IMG/VR virus record: IMGVR_UViG_3300005399_000078
Location: 1-26,793 of that record
DNA from: a virus
Direction: 5' to 3' (one strand)
Length of the DNA stretch: 26,793 nucleotides
A program made the position numbers and the translations under genes. Each line of letters opens with the position of its first letter. Within the stretch, counting starts at the first letter, position 1. Under the pieces are notes generated by a model. It was not told the DNA's origin. It made no database searches and saw only the letters and a program-made list of their open reading frames with translations. Positions 14,172 to 21,767 of the stretch are shown piece by piece.

Positions 14172-14512
14172 GCGGCCCCCAGTTGCAGCGGCACCTGCAG
14201 GCTGACTGCGTTGCCGGTTTCAGTGTTTTCACCCTCAAGATCCAGCACGGCGGCGCCGGCGGCGGTGTGGGTGATAGCCACCCGGCTGAGGCGCACACGC
14301 GGCTCCCATCGCATCAGCGCGCTGGTGATGGCGCTGTACAGGCGCACGGTGGTGGCGTTGTTCTGGGGCGCGTCGATCAGCGAGGGCGCAAGGCTGCCGT
14401 AGTCGCGGCGCATGACGCGGGTACCGATGGGCGTGGTGATGATGTCGGCAATGGACTGGCGCAGATGCTCCAGGCCGCTGATGGGCTTGCCGGTGGTGCT
14501 CATGCCGTTCAC
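14168..14512 (-). CDS. W: Baseplate protein gpW (gp25-like)
   Basis: This 114-aa protein belongs to the P2 gpW/T4 gp25-like family that nucleates the sheath on the baseplate. HLRQSIADIITTPIGTRVMR followed by RDYGSLAPSLIDAP is the diagnostic motif. A GTG at 14512 overlaps the V stop as GTGA and is spaced correctly from AGGTGG, so it is preferred; the ATG at 14503 would remove three residues. Confidence 0.94.
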   Translation of the reverse strand: MNGMSTTGKPISGLEHLRQSIADIITTPIGTRVMRRDYGSLAPSLIDAPQNNATTVRLYSAITSALMRWEPRVRLSRVAITHTAAGAAVLDLEGENTETGNAVSLQVPLQLGAA

Positions 14513-15060
14513 TGCGGGCCACCTGTTGGGCCAGGCGCAGAGCTGCCACCGGTGATGGGGTGTTTATGCGTGTTGCCGATGTTTACGCCGCCATGGGCGA
14601 CCTGCAGGCCGTTGAAGAAAATGCCCGACTCGTTGATGACGATGGAGCTGCCGTTGCTGACCAGGCTGATGGCGGTGCGGTCTGCGCTGATCTCGGTAGG
14701 GCCGTTCACAAAGCGCATGCGGTGGGTGCCTTCGTCGTAGCCAAACCATGCGCCGTCCGCAAAGTGGCTGCTGTGCAGTGCCGGGTTGCTGTGTGGCGCG
14801 GGGTACTGATCAGAGTTGATGCCGACAAGTACCAGGCCTGCGGACATTTCACCGCTGGGGCTGAGTACAAGGCACTGTTCGCCGGTGGTTGGGTGCTCGA
14901 CATCGCGGCGAGATCCGGCGCGGTGCACAAAGTACGGCAGCCAGTCGGTCAGCAGGGCGCCGGATTTGACGCGGCAGCGGGCCTTGGCTGGGTCGGTGGC
15001 GTAGACCGTACCCTGGCGCAGCAGGTTATCAAGGCGGCGGGTGATGTCGGTGGTGTTCAT
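14509..15060 (-). CDS. V: Baseplate spike protein gpV
   Basis: This 183-aa protein is the trimeric tail spike/membrane-piercing tip (P2 gpV, 211 aa). The N-terminal OB-fold region has RQGTVYATDPAKARCRVKSG and TDWLPYFVHRAGSRR; the middle is a beta-helix; near the C-terminus NTHKHP supplies the HxH pair that binds iron at the tip of the P2 spike. It is first in the V-W-J-I-fibre operon, with a late-activator dyad at 15106-15125. No clear Shine-Dalgarno precedes the ATG. Confidence 0.94.
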   Translation of the reverse strand: MNTTDITRRLDNLLRQGTVYATDPAKARCRVKSGALLTDWLPYFVHRAGSRRDVEHPTTGEQCLVLSPSGEMSAGLVLVGINSDQYPAPHSNPALHSSHFADGAWFGYDEGTHRMRFVNGPTEISADRTAISLVSNGSSIVINESGIFFNGLQVAHGGVNIGNTHKHPITGGSSAPGPTGGPQ

Positions 15061-15105
15061 ACCCGGATGGTGTCGCGTGTGCGCGAGGTTGCCGAGGGCT
15101 GGGGC

Positions 15106-15125
15106 TTGTAGCCGCGGGGGTTACA
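15106..15125 (-). promoter_or_regulatory. Late-promoter activator site (TTGTA-N11-TACA), V operon
   Basis: TTGTA at 15106-15110 and TACA at 15122-15125, with an 11-bp spacer, overlap the stop codon of S. The centre is only about 56 bp from the V start codon. If activation follows the P2 rule of about -55, the transcript would begin at or very near the V ATG. Confidence 0.7.
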
Positions 15126-15579
15126 GGCCCTGGCTGAGCTGGGCCAGCAGCTCGTCGCGGATCAGATCAAGATCTGCTGCAGTAAAGCCGAGCAATTCGC
15201 GGCGCTGGTACTGCACGGGCTGGGCGTTGCGGTTGGGGCGGTCGCGCAGGCCGTACTGGTGCACCCTGGCAATGCGAGCAGCACGGGACAGGAACACAAC
15301 GGCCAGGCTGTTGGCGTCGCTGCGGGCCTTGAGGTACTTGGCGGCCTTGAGGCGAGTGAACATTTTGCGCCTGATGCTGCCCTGCTTGCCGCGCAGATCG
15401 CGCTGTTTGCGGGGTGCATAAGCGGTGCCGTCGGGGTTGCGCTGGGCTGTGATGCGCTGCTGCTGGCTGCGGCGCAGCTTGCGGGCGATGCCGGCGGTCA
15501 GCTTGCGGCGCTCTGCTGGCTGCAGGCTGGCGAGCAGCGGGCCGGCCCAGTCTTCCAGGGCGGTGAGTTTATCGGTCAT
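15121..15579 (-). CDS. S: Tail completion protein gpS (virion morphogenesis family)
   Basis: This 152-aa protein is homologous to P2 gpS (150 aa), needed with R for tail completion and head joining. It starts MTDKLTALEDWAGPLLASLQ and has ERRKLTAGIARKLRRSQQQR, RNPDGTAYAPRKQRDLRGKQ and ARVHQYGLRDRP, a strongly conserved set in the family. The start at 15579 overlaps the R stop by ATGA and is preferred to the ATG six codons upstream. It is the last gene of the O operon. Confidence 0.95.
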   Translation of the reverse strand: MTDKLTALEDWAGPLLASLQPAERRKLTAGIARKLRRSQQQRITAQRNPDGTAYAPRKQRDLRGKQGSIRRKMFTRLKAAKYLKARSDANSLAVVFLSRAARIARVHQYGLRDRPNRNAQPVQYQRRELLGFTAADLDLIRDELLAQLSQGL

Positions 15580-16058
15580 GGGGCTGGGGTGTTCCACTCG
15601 GCCAGCAGCTCGCCGCCAGCGTACAACTGCCAGCTGTCAGCGGTGTAGGGCTCTTCAAGCTGCGGCTCTGGCGGGTGCTCGATGGTGAGCTCGCCGCCCT
15701 GCCCTTGCTTGACGATGACGCGCTCGGTCAGCGGCAGGGTGACGGCTAGATCCACCATCTTGTTGCTGAGCAGTTCGGCCTCAAAGCGCACCGCTTGCTT
15801 GGCCTGATCAAGGTTCTGCAGCAGCTCCAGCTGGTGCACTCGCAACCAGGCGAACAGGGCAACGGCGATGACGTCCGGCTCGCCGGCGTAATCGGTAAAC
15901 GTGAGATTGAGGGTGTAGCCCCATTCAAACGACAGGCCAGCGGCTGCGGTGCAGCGCATGGTGCCCTCTTCGATAAAGATCAGCAGACGCTCAGGGTTCT
16001 GGCGCAGGCCCGGCACGGCTGCCAACAGGTGCGCTCTGAGGGATTCCGGTTTGTACAT
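15576..16058 (-). CDS. R: Tail completion protein gpR
   Basis: This 160-aa protein is homologous to P2 gpR (155 aa). The start MYKPESLRAHLLAAVPGLRQ followed by NPERLLIFIEEGTMRCTAAA and FEWGYTLNLTFTDYAGEPDV is typical. It is preceded by a strong AGGAGG ribosome site. Its 5' end overlaps the 3' end of the o-spanin gene by 68 bp, and its stop overlaps the S start. Confidence 0.94.
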   Translation of the reverse strand: MYKPESLRAHLLAAVPGLRQNPERLLIFIEEGTMRCTAAAGLSFEWGYTLNLTFTDYAGEPDVIAVALFAWLRVHQLELLQNLDQAKQAVRFEAELLSNKMVDLAVTLPLTERVIVKQGQGGELTIEHPPEPQLEEPYTADSWQLYAGGELLAEWNTPAP

Positions 16059-16311
16059 GCTGCGCCTCCTGGTGCTCGATAATGGCATCGACTTTGGCCG
16101 CGCACTGGGCCCAGTCGCTTTCGATGACTTCGGTGTCAGTCAGCAGCTGGCCGTTGGTCTGGGGCTGCGCCGCTGACAGGGTGCAGGGCGTCACGGCGGG
16201 ACAGCCAATCTTGATAACTGGCGGCGCCTGTGATTGCGGGTCGCTCGCGCAGCCGGCGAGCAACAACAGGCAACTCAGTATCAAACCAATCGCGTAGCTC
16301 TTCATTTTCAC
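15991..16311 (-). CDS. lysC: Rz1-like outer-membrane spanin lipoprotein (LysC)
   Basis: This 106-aa protein has a lipoprotein signal (MKMKSYAIGLILSCLLLLAG followed by Cys at the lipobox) and a short periplasmic chain (PVIKIGCPAVTPCTLSAA). That is the pattern of LysC/Rz1 o-spanins, including the conserved CPxVTxC. It starts inside the Rz gene in another reading frame, as in P2 lysB/lysC, and runs on 68 bp into R. GTG at 16311 is chosen because GAGG lies 9 nt upstream; ATG 16305 is the alternative. It pairs with the i-spanin across the periplasm to fuse inner and outer membranes in the last step of lysis. Confidence 0.85.
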   Translation of the reverse strand: MKMKSYAIGLILSCLLLLAGCASDPQSQAPPVIKIGCPAVTPCTLSAAQPQTNGQLLTDTEVIESDWAQCAAKVDAIIEHQEAQHVQTGIPQSAPVGSRAGPAPEP

Positions 16312-16597
16312 GGGTCAGTGCCTCGATTTTCAGTTGACGGTTGCGCAGCGTTTGGCGCAGCTGCTGCTGTGTGGTCTGCAGCTGCTGCTGTGCGGCGCGT
16401 TCGGTGATGAGGCTTGCGTGCAGTTCATTGATTACCAGCTGGCTGCGCTCGCTTTCCTGCTCTGCAGTTGCGGCGCGCTGGCTGGCCAGTTTGGTGTCGC
16501 CCTGGGCGAGCTCTACGCGCTGCTGCTGGATGAATACCAGGGCAGCGAGCGCGCCGAGTAGCACTAGGCCAAGGATGGTTTGGCGGATGGTGCTCAT
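16136..16597 (-). CDS. lysB: Rz-like inner-membrane spanin (LysB)
   Basis: This 153-aa protein has one N-terminal TM helix (TILGLVLLGALAALVFIQQ) and a long coiled coil (ASQRAATAEQESERSQLVIN through LRQTLRNRQLKIEALTRENE) reaching into the periplasm. This is the i-spanin architecture, with the o-spanin gene embedded in its 3' half. The start MSTIRQTI at 16597 overlaps the previous gene by ATGA. Confidence 0.88.
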   Translation of the reverse strand: MSTIRQTILGLVLLGALAALVFIQQQRVELAQGDTKLASQRAATAEQESERSQLVINELHASLITERAAQQQLQTTQQQLRQTLRNRQLKIEALTRENEELRDWFDTELPVVARRLRERPAITGAASYQDWLSRRDALHPVSGAAPDQRPAAD

Positions 16598-16809
16598 TTG
16601 CGATACCACCCGGCGGCGTTCATTTGAGCCTCACTGATTTGTTCTATCTGGCAGCAGGCAACGGTCACGTTTTTCGGCGCGGGTTCCAGCTCTCTCAGCC
16701 GCCCCATAAACTCGCTGAGCGTGGCGTGATCAACGTGATCGGGCAGGATCAGGACGTCGCCGTCTTGAATCTGCAGCTTGCGCACGTCTGCCAGGTTCAG
16801 GCCGCTCAT
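16594..16809 (-). CDS. Small conserved phage protein between endolysin and spanins
   Basis: This is a 71-aa protein (MSGLNLADVRKLQIQDGDVL, with LPDHVDHATLSEFMGRLREL and a tail with CCQIEQISEAQMNAAGWYRK). No TM or signal. Both ends overlap neighbours by ATGA (lysin upstream, LysB downstream), so it is translated within the lysis cassette. Similar small proteins occur in Pseudomonas phage lysis regions; function is not known to me. Confidence 0.65.
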   Translation of the reverse strand: MSGLNLADVRKLQIQDGDVLILPDHVDHATLSEFMGRLRELEPAPKNVTVACCQIEQISEAQMNAAGWYRK

Positions 16810-17636
16810 GCTGCCGCCTTCTCGCCGGCCAGCTCCAGATGGCGGGCGTAGGCCTGCTGCAGCTTGGCGTCATACAGGTTGCGGGCGTAGGCCGGGCCGT
16901 TATAGCCCTTGGCAAAGGCCTGCCACTTGCGCGCCTTGAGGGCTTTATGCAGCTCCGGGTCTGCCTCGATAAAGCGCACGAATGCGTCCAGCTGATTGGC
17001 TTCGCTCTGCTGCATGGCCTCGGCCATGGCCTGGGCGCTGGCATAGCCGAGGCGCACGGCATGAAAGCCCATGATCTGGTACAGCCCCCAGCTACAGGCG
17101 CCTGCGGCGGCCTCGGCGTCGATCATGCTGGCACGGGCAAGGCGCGGGTATTCATGCAGGCCGCCGGCATAGCCGCCGGGCTTGGTGTTGATCAAGCCGG
17201 GGTGAATGGCGGCGAGTTCGGCCACCTGCTGGGCGGTGGCGTCTGCGTCGTCGCCCTGAGCGAGCAGTAGGCGGTGCATGATGTGACGCTCGTACAGAAT
17301 GACCGCCTTGCCGTTGGACAGGAAGCCAGCGCCGTTGCTCTCTACTTCATTGACAGCCTTCATGGTAGGCAGATCGGTGCCCAGGCGCTCGGCGCCGGCG
17401 AGCAGGTCGGACTCTTTCAGCAGCCTGCTGCAGTCTTGACCGCTGAGGGCGGCCAGCGTTTTAGGGCCGGCGATGCCGTCAACAACTAGGCCGCGTTCGG
17501 TTTGCAGTGCGATGACCGCGGCTTCGGTTTTGGGCCCGAAGTCGCCGTCCAGCTCGACGGCGTATCCGGCGCGCTTGAGGGCGGCCTGCAGGTCGCGCAC
17601 GGCATGGCCTTTGCTGCCAACAATCAACAATTTCAT
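16806..17636 (-). CDS. Endolysin: peptidoglycan-binding domain plus N-acetylmuramidase
   Basis: This is a 276-aa protein. Residues 1-65 form a PG_binding_1 domain (GSKGHAVRDLQAALKRAGYA, then LDGDFGPKTEAAVIALQTER). Residues 90-270 match the N-acetylmuramidase (DUF3380) family: AVNEVESNGAGFLSNGKAVI, LYERHIMHRLL, then GGYAGGLHEYPRLARASMID and ACSWGLYQIMGFHAVRLGYA. The Glu in VESNGAGF is the likely catalytic acid. It has no signal peptide, so export needs the holin upstream. It replaces the P2 K-type lysozyme at the same position. The longer upstream frame is rejected; the start at 17636 overlaps the holin stop. Confidence 0.9.
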   Translation of the reverse strand: MKLLIVGSKGHAVRDLQAALKRAGYAVELDGDFGPKTEAAVIALQTERGLVVDGIAGPKTLAALSGQDCSRLLKESDLLAGAERLGTDLPTMKAVNEVESNGAGFLSNGKAVILYERHIMHRLLLAQGDDADATAQQVAELAAIHPGLINTKPGGYAGGLHEYPRLARASMIDAEAAAGACSWGLYQIMGFHAVRLGYASAQAMAEAMQQSEANQLDAFVRFIEADPELHKALKARKWQAFAKGYNGPAYARNLYDAKLQQAYARHLELAGEKAAA

Positions 17637-17893
17637 GGTGTGAACCTCATGAGGGCGGCGACGTTGCCGCGTGAGCGATAGACCAGCACGCACAGCACCA
17701 GGGCCAGCAGGGCCTGCCATGGGCTGACTGGGTGGCGGTACAGGATTTGGTCGAATGCGGCGCATAGCAGCGCGCCGATCAGCAGGCTGGCCAGCAGTGA
17801 CACGCCCCAGCGGTAGCGGTAGCCATTGCGGTTGAAACAAACCAGGCGCAGGGCGGCGAGCAGGTAGGCCAGAACAATGATGGTTGTGAGCAT
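17633..17893 (-). CDS. Putative phage holin (86 aa, 3 TM)
   Basis: This 86-aa protein has three hydrophobic segments: TTIIVLAYLLAALRLVCF, GVSLLASLLIGALLCAAF and PWQALLALVLCVLVYRSRG. The basic FNRNGYRYRWGVS loop and the final Y-SRGNVA motif resemble the small 3-TM holin family (Phage_holin_3_7-like). It lies directly before the endolysin (overlap ATGA) and after a second membrane protein. One of the two is the holin and the other may be an antiholin; which is which cannot be told from sequence. Start at 17893. Confidence 0.75.
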   Translation of the reverse strand: MLTTIIVLAYLLAALRLVCFNRNGYRYRWGVSLLASLLIGALLCAAFDQILYRHPVSPWQALLALVLCVLVYRSRGNVAALMRFTP

Positions 17894-17894
17894 G

Positions 17895-18251
17895 TCAGCC
17901 TCCGTTACCACGCTTAAACAGCGTTGCAATCTCCAGCTTGTCCACCCACTCCATGAGCTTGAGCGCCAGGGGGACAATGACAATGGCGCCGATGAAGGCC
18001 CCGGCGCCGGTGTCTTTGATTGGGGTCTGGTTGACCGTTTCGGTGGCCATCAGATAGCCGACCAGAGCAGAGAAACAGAGCCCGCCCAGGCGCTGCCATG
18101 GCTTGAGCTCTTTACGGGCGTAGGCGACCAGCGCGGCGCCCAGCAGGGCACCCATCAGGGCGTTACCGTCTACGCCGGGCAGCAAGCTGGCCGCGCCAAT
18201 GCCCGTGCCTACTACGACGGCGGCGGCTGTGCTGGTGGTTGGTTCCGGCAT
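17895..18251 (-). CDS. Putative holin/antiholin membrane protein (P2 Y position)
   Basis: This 118-aa protein has about three hydrophobic segments (TAAAVVVGTGIGAASLLPGV, ALMGALLGAALVAYA, LGGLCFSALVGYLMA and GAGAFIGAIVIVPLALKLM) and a charged C-terminus (EWVDKLEIATLFKRGNGG). It occupies the place of P2 Y, the holin, between X and the lysin. The start MPEPTTST at 18251 is preferred over the upstream in-frame ATG that falls in the X gene. Confidence 0.75.
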   Translation of the reverse strand: MPEPTTSTAAAVVVGTGIGAASLLPGVDGNALMGALLGAALVAYARKELKPWQRLGGLCFSALVGYLMATETVNQTPIKDTGAGAFIGAIVIVPLALKLMEWVDKLEIATLFKRGNGG

Positions 18252-18265
18252 GTGGTGACCTCCTG

Positions 18266-18475
18266 TCAGTCCCAAAGGTTGATTGCGGTTTGTTGTTCGG
18301 CCTGCTCGCTAACCTCGGGCATGGCGACCAGCTGCCCGGTGGGCAGGATGGGGCCAAGGTCGGCCAGGCCGGGGTTGGCTGTGAGCACGGCCTCGGTCAC
18401 GCCAGCGGTGCGGCCGTAGTAGCGCCAACAGATGGCGTCTACGGTGTCGCCCTGAATGGCGCGCACGGTGTCCAT
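18266..18475 (-). CDS. X: Tail protein gpX (LysM-like)
   Basis: This 69-aa protein is homologous to P2 gpX (67 aa), essential for tail formation. MDTVRAIQGDTVDAICWRYY, then GVTEAVLTANPGLADLGPIL and LPTGQLVAMP show the LysM-like fold pattern. Its ATG shares one base with the L stop. Confidence 0.95.
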   Translation of the reverse strand: MDTVRAIQGDTVDAICWRYYGRTAGVTEAVLTANPGLADLGPILPTGQLVAMPEVSEQAEQQTAINLWD

Positions 18476-18933
18476 CAGATCAGCGCCACGGTTGAGCGGC
18501 GTTTGCCCAGCAGATCCCGAATGGCCCAGCGGGCGTCGCGGCGCAGTTCGTCAATGCTGGGGTTTAGTTGGTCGGCGTCTTTGTGGCCGGTGTTGCTGGT
18601 GTCATAACTGCGGTAGCGCTCGACCAGCTCGGCGCCGGCGGTGCAGACCACGGCGCGGGTGTAGAGCACGACCAAGCGGCTGTTGCTGTTGATTTGGGCG
18701 GCGGGCACGTTGGCCAGGCTGGAGTACTGCTGCAGGCGGTCTGCCTTGAACTCGGCCAGCTCGGCGTTGACGCTGAGCATGGCGTTTACCAGGGCGGATT
18801 CCAGCCGGGTATCGGTAACGGTGCCGTCCAGGCGCAGGGACTCACGGGCGGCGCTGGCGTCGATGTCGGGGAACCAGCCGTCATTCGTGAGGTTGAAGGG
18901 GGTGCCGCTGCCGGTGGCAATGAATGCGCTCAT
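18475..18933 (-). CDS. L: Head completion protein gpL
   Basis: This 152-aa protein belongs to the phage GPL head completion/stabilisation family (P2 L, 169 aa). INDWFP-type motif here reads NDGWFPDIDASAARESLRLD, followed by DTRLESALVNAMLSVNAELA, QYSSLANVPA, VLYTRAVVCTAGAELVERYR and a C-terminal ELRRDARWAIRDLLGKRRST. It acts at the portal vertex to join head and tail. Ribosome site GAGG upstream of 18933. Confidence 0.95.
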   Translation of the reverse strand: MSAFIATGSGTPFNLTNDGWFPDIDASAARESLRLDGTVTDTRLESALVNAMLSVNAELAEFKADRLQQYSSLANVPAAQINSNSRLVVLYTRAVVCTAGAELVERYRSYDTSNTGHKDADQLNPSIDELRRDARWAIRDLLGKRRSTVALI

Positions 18934-19029
18934 GCTTGGGCCTCAGATCGCCGGTGGGCGAGGCGCTGCAGTGGGGAAAAGGAATAACCCTGCTGCAGCA
19001 CCCCGCGCCGGCGGGTGCGTGGGGTACGC

Positions 19030-19728
19030 TCAGGTAGCGGCCGGCGGGGCCGCGTGTTTCTTCAACAGGGATTCGGTTTTCTCCAAATCCTTTTTACCGC
19101 CGCAGCTGTCGTGCAGCTTGATGGCAGTGGCCAGATGGTCCTTGGCCAGCTCCAGTGCGGCGATGTTGGTGTCGTCGTTGCTGATGCGCACGGCGCGGCC
19201 AATGGCCAGGTGCAGCTTGGCGCGCACCTGGTCGGGCATATCGTGCTTAGCGGTCAGCGCGAGGGTGCGCAGCAAGATCTCTACGTCGAACTGCTCGTCA
19301 GCCTTGAGCGCGGACAGCGCGGCGTTGGCGACCTCTTCGGCCACCATGGTTGCCGGGGTACGGCTGAAACGGTCGGGCAGTTTCATGCCAAAGGCGAGAA
19401 TATACTCGGCAATGTCCAGTGCGCGGCCGTAGTTGGCGGCGTCCAGCGTCCAGATCATCAGGGTGGTGATGACGTCATCCTGGGCGCCTTTACCTGCCGA
19501 CAAAACGCCGTCGATATAGGGGGCGTAGGTTGGCAACAGTTGCGCCTTGAGCAGCCCTTTTGCCTTCTCCGATTGCACGCTTTTCAGGCGCAAGTGGTCA
19601 TGCTGGAGCTTGGCGAGGTGCTGCTCGTAAACGGTAGCGTTAGCCATGGTTTGGGTCGGTGCAGCGGCAGCGGCCGCGAGGGCGGCGCGCTTACGCTGTT
19701 GTACCTGTTGTGCTGGAGACAGGGCCAC
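19030..19728 (-). CDS. M: Terminase small (endonuclease) subunit gpM
   Basis: This is a 232-aa protein with a GTG start at 19728 served by GAGG. It is homologous to P2 gpM (247 aa), which with gpP forms the terminase cutting at cos. It starts MALSPAQQVQQRKRAALAAA and has LKSVQSEKAKGLLKAQLLPT, TTLMIWTLDAANYGRALDIA and EYILAFGMKLPDRFSRTPAT. It lies between capsid N and head completion L as in P2. The 96-bp gap down to L holds only a short GC-rich inverted repeat. Confidence 0.95.
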   Translation of the reverse strand: MALSPAQQVQQRKRAALAAAAAAPTQTMANATVYEQHLAKLQHDHLRLKSVQSEKAKGLLKAQLLPTYAPYIDGVLSAGKGAQDDVITTLMIWTLDAANYGRALDIAEYILAFGMKLPDRFSRTPATMVAEEVANAALSALKADEQFDVEILLRTLALTAKHDMPDQVRAKLHLAIGRAVRISNDDTNIAALELAKDHLATAIKLHDSCGGKKDLEKTESLLKKHAAPPAAT

Positions 19729-19731
19729 GGG

Positions 19732-20742
19732 TTACACCTCAACGATGTTTTCGACCAGGGCGACTTTGGTCAGATCTTCAATGACGTAAGCGTCATTGGA
19801 AGACTGATAGTCAGCCACGCGGTTGTATTCGGGCTCTTCCTTGATGTGACGGCGGCGGCCGCCTTCCTGCCAGTAGATAGACAGGTTGTTCAGCGAGGTG
19901 ACCAGCACGGTGCCATCAGGGAAGTACGGCGCATCGTAGATCGGCAAACCACCCAGGCGCGCCTTGGTGACAATCTCGTCTGCGGCCAGCTCTTCCTGGT
20001 TGGACGCTGCGCCCTTCTCCACCGCCTTCAACAGCTTGTTGTTCATCAGGTTGCGGGAGACCATAACCACCAGGTCGGGGGCGTTTTTGTGCTGTTCGGC
20101 CAGCAGGTTTTTGGCATCGGTGACCAGACCGTCCAGGGTCTTGTAGTCACCGGCGGCGCCGATGGTGACTTCGCCCGATGCGTCGACCACTTCGTCGATC
20201 ACGCGGTCAGGTGCGCCGAGGCGGATCTTCTGCAACCAGCCGACGTTCACGTCTTCACCCAGCGGATTGGCCACCGGGTCGGTTTCCACTTCGGCAGTGA
20301 TGCCGTTAAAGCCAACCATGATGCGGTCAAGGCCTTGGCGGTGCGCGATGGCGTTGGTCAGGCGCACCTGGAAGTCGTCGAACTTGGCCCACTGGTCCAG
20401 CAGCGAATAGGCGAAGGCCGCGTCAAACTCGGTGAGCTTGCAAACGTAGGTGTCTTTGGTCAGAGCGTGGCGGTCTTTCGGCTGGCGACGGTTGCCCGCT
20501 CCAGTGTTGGTACGGCTGGCCAGCGGGCCGTTGACATCCAACAGCAGCGCTTCACCGCTCTGATCGTCAACGCCGATGACGTTGATCATCTGCAGCATGG
20601 AGTTGGACTCCTGAATCGCTGTTTCAAGCGACTGCTGCACGGTCGGCTCTACGTTGAACTTGTGCACTGCCTCGGCCACGCCGTTGAGCTGTGCAACGTG
20701 GCTCAGGTAGCCGTTAAAAATGAGTCGGGTAGTGTTGCGCAT
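19732..20742 (-). CDS. N: Major capsid protein gpN
   Basis: This 336-aa protein is the P2 gpN family major capsid protein (357 aa in P2), of the HK97 fold, processed by the gpO protease. It starts MRNTTRLIFNGYLSHVAQLN and contains LDQWAKFDDFQVRLTNAIAH, DRIMVGFNGITA, VNVGWLQKIRLGAPD and the C-terminal GNLSIYWQEGG-like segment LNNLSIYWQEGGRRRHIKEE. It lies between scaffold O and terminase M. Confidence 0.97.
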   Translation of the reverse strand: MRNTTRLIFNGYLSHVAQLNGVAEAVHKFNVEPTVQQSLETAIQESNSMLQMINVIGVDDQSGEALLLDVNGPLASRTNTGAGNRRQPKDRHALTKDTYVCKLTEFDAAFAYSLLDQWAKFDDFQVRLTNAIAHRQGLDRIMVGFNGITAEVETDPVANPLGEDVNVGWLQKIRLGAPDRVIDEVVDASGEVTIGAAGDYKTLDGLVTDAKNLLAEQHKNAPDLVVMVSRNLMNNKLLKAVEKGAASNQEELAADEIVTKARLGGLPIYDAPYFPDGTVLVTSLNNLSIYWQEGGRRRHIKEEPEYNRVADYQSSNDAYVIEDLTKVALVENIVEV

Positions 20743-20783
20743 GTGATGCTCCGTGCGTGAGTGTGATCAGGTGGTGCCGTCGA

Positions 20784-21653
20784 TCAGAAAGTCGCCAGCT
20801 GCTTTCCATCGCCGCCGGTCGCTGCCGGGCGCTGGCGGTGCTGGTGGTTGGGTTCGCCTTCGAGCTTGGTTTTCAGGGCGGTGAAATCGGTGCTCAGCTG
20901 GTCGAGCGTGGCTTTCAACGCCTGGAAGCTGCGCACCTGCTCCATGGCGCTGGCGTGCTCGGCCTGCTGCTTGGTGAAGGTTTCGGCCTGCTCGCCCAGG
21001 GCGGTGGCAATCTGGGTGACCGCTTCGTGCAGGTCGCTGAATTGGGCGTCATCCTTGACGGACTTGTCCTTGCTCTTGCCGATCAGGGCGAGAACGGTGT
21101 CGGACAGCTTTTTCATGCCGCTGACAGGATCCTCTACCTCGTCGAATTCGAGTTGCACCTCTACCAGCTCGGAGAACAGGTTCTCGGGGTTCTCTTTGCG
21201 CTGCTTGAGCGGGCTGGCGTCGGGGTTTTTGGCGGAAAACTGCAACATCTCAGTGCTGAGGCTGGCCGGGGTGTCGGTCACGCCCAGGCCCATCAGATAG
21301 GCCTTGCCGGTGTCGGCGAACTTCTCGCGCACTTCGATGCTGGTGTAGACCTTCTGGCGCGCCTTGTTCAGGGCGATAAGCTCGGCGGTGGGCTCGATTT
21401 GCACATACAGGCCCATGCGCTGCTTGCCGTTGTCGTCGAACTCTTCGGCCTTGACGGCCAGGACGTCGCCGTAGGCCTTGAACGGGCTGTCGGGCAACAC
21501 ACCCCGGATGTGTTCCATCCAAACGCGGGCACCGTACTTGGCCGGCGAGTAGGTGCTCGCCATTTGCTCGATCCAGCTCCGTTCGATGGTGCGGCCGTCA
21601 GTGGTCATGCCTTCGGCTGCTACACGGAACCACTTGGATTTGAACTTGCTCAT
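20784..21653 (-). CDS. O: Capsid scaffold/maturation protease gpO
   Basis: This 289-aa protein is homologous to P2 gpO (284 aa). The N-terminal half is a serine protease that cleaves itself and the capsid. Reported P2 catalytic residues are Asp19, His48 and Ser107; counting here gives Asp19 (EGMTTD) and His48 (VWMEH) at identical positions and the serine of VYTSIEV at 105, so the triad is present. The C-terminal half (ALGEQAETFTKQQAEHASAM, SFQALKATLDQLSTDFTALK) is a coiled-coil scaffold. Start at 21653; a longer frame upstream is rejected. It is first in the O-to-S operon. Confidence 0.96.
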   Translation of the reverse strand: MSKFKSKWFRVAAEGMTTDGRTIERSWIEQMASTYSPAKYGARVWMEHIRGVLPDSPFKAYGDVLAVKAEEFDDNGKQRMGLYVQIEPTAELIALNKARQKVYTSIEVREKFADTGKAYLMGLGVTDTPASLSTEMLQFSAKNPDASPLKQRKENPENLFSELVEVQLEFDEVEDPVSGMKKLSDTVLALIGKSKDKSVKDDAQFSDLHEAVTQIATALGEQAETFTKQQAEHASAMEQVRSFQALKATLDQLSTDFTALKTKLEGEPNHQHRQRPAATGGDGKQLATF

Positions 21654-21747
21654 GCTGTGCCCTCGGTCTGATTGCTTTGCCTGGTCTGTTTGGCAGTGCG
21701 ATGAAGGCATGGTCGGCACCCGGCGCGCGGGCGGCAATCTGGCGGGG

Positions 21748-21767
21748 TTGTAGGCGGATTGGTTACA
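21748..21767. promoter_or_regulatory. Late-promoter activator site (TTGTA-N11-TACA) shared by O and P operons
   Basis: TTGTA at 21748-21752 and TACA at 21764-21767, with an 11-bp spacer, lie in the divergent gap between O and P; the flanks extend the dyad to GTTGTA...TACAAC. A single site may serve both directions. Toward O the predicted start (55 bp away) is near 21703, leaving a 50-nt leader. Toward P it is near 21813, at the start of the gene. Confidence 0.68.

Noticed and set aside
19015-20760. Very long rightward open frame (581 codons) opposite the capsid and terminase genes
   Set aside because: It is an antisense shadow of N and M caused by high GC; both real genes are clear P2 homologues.
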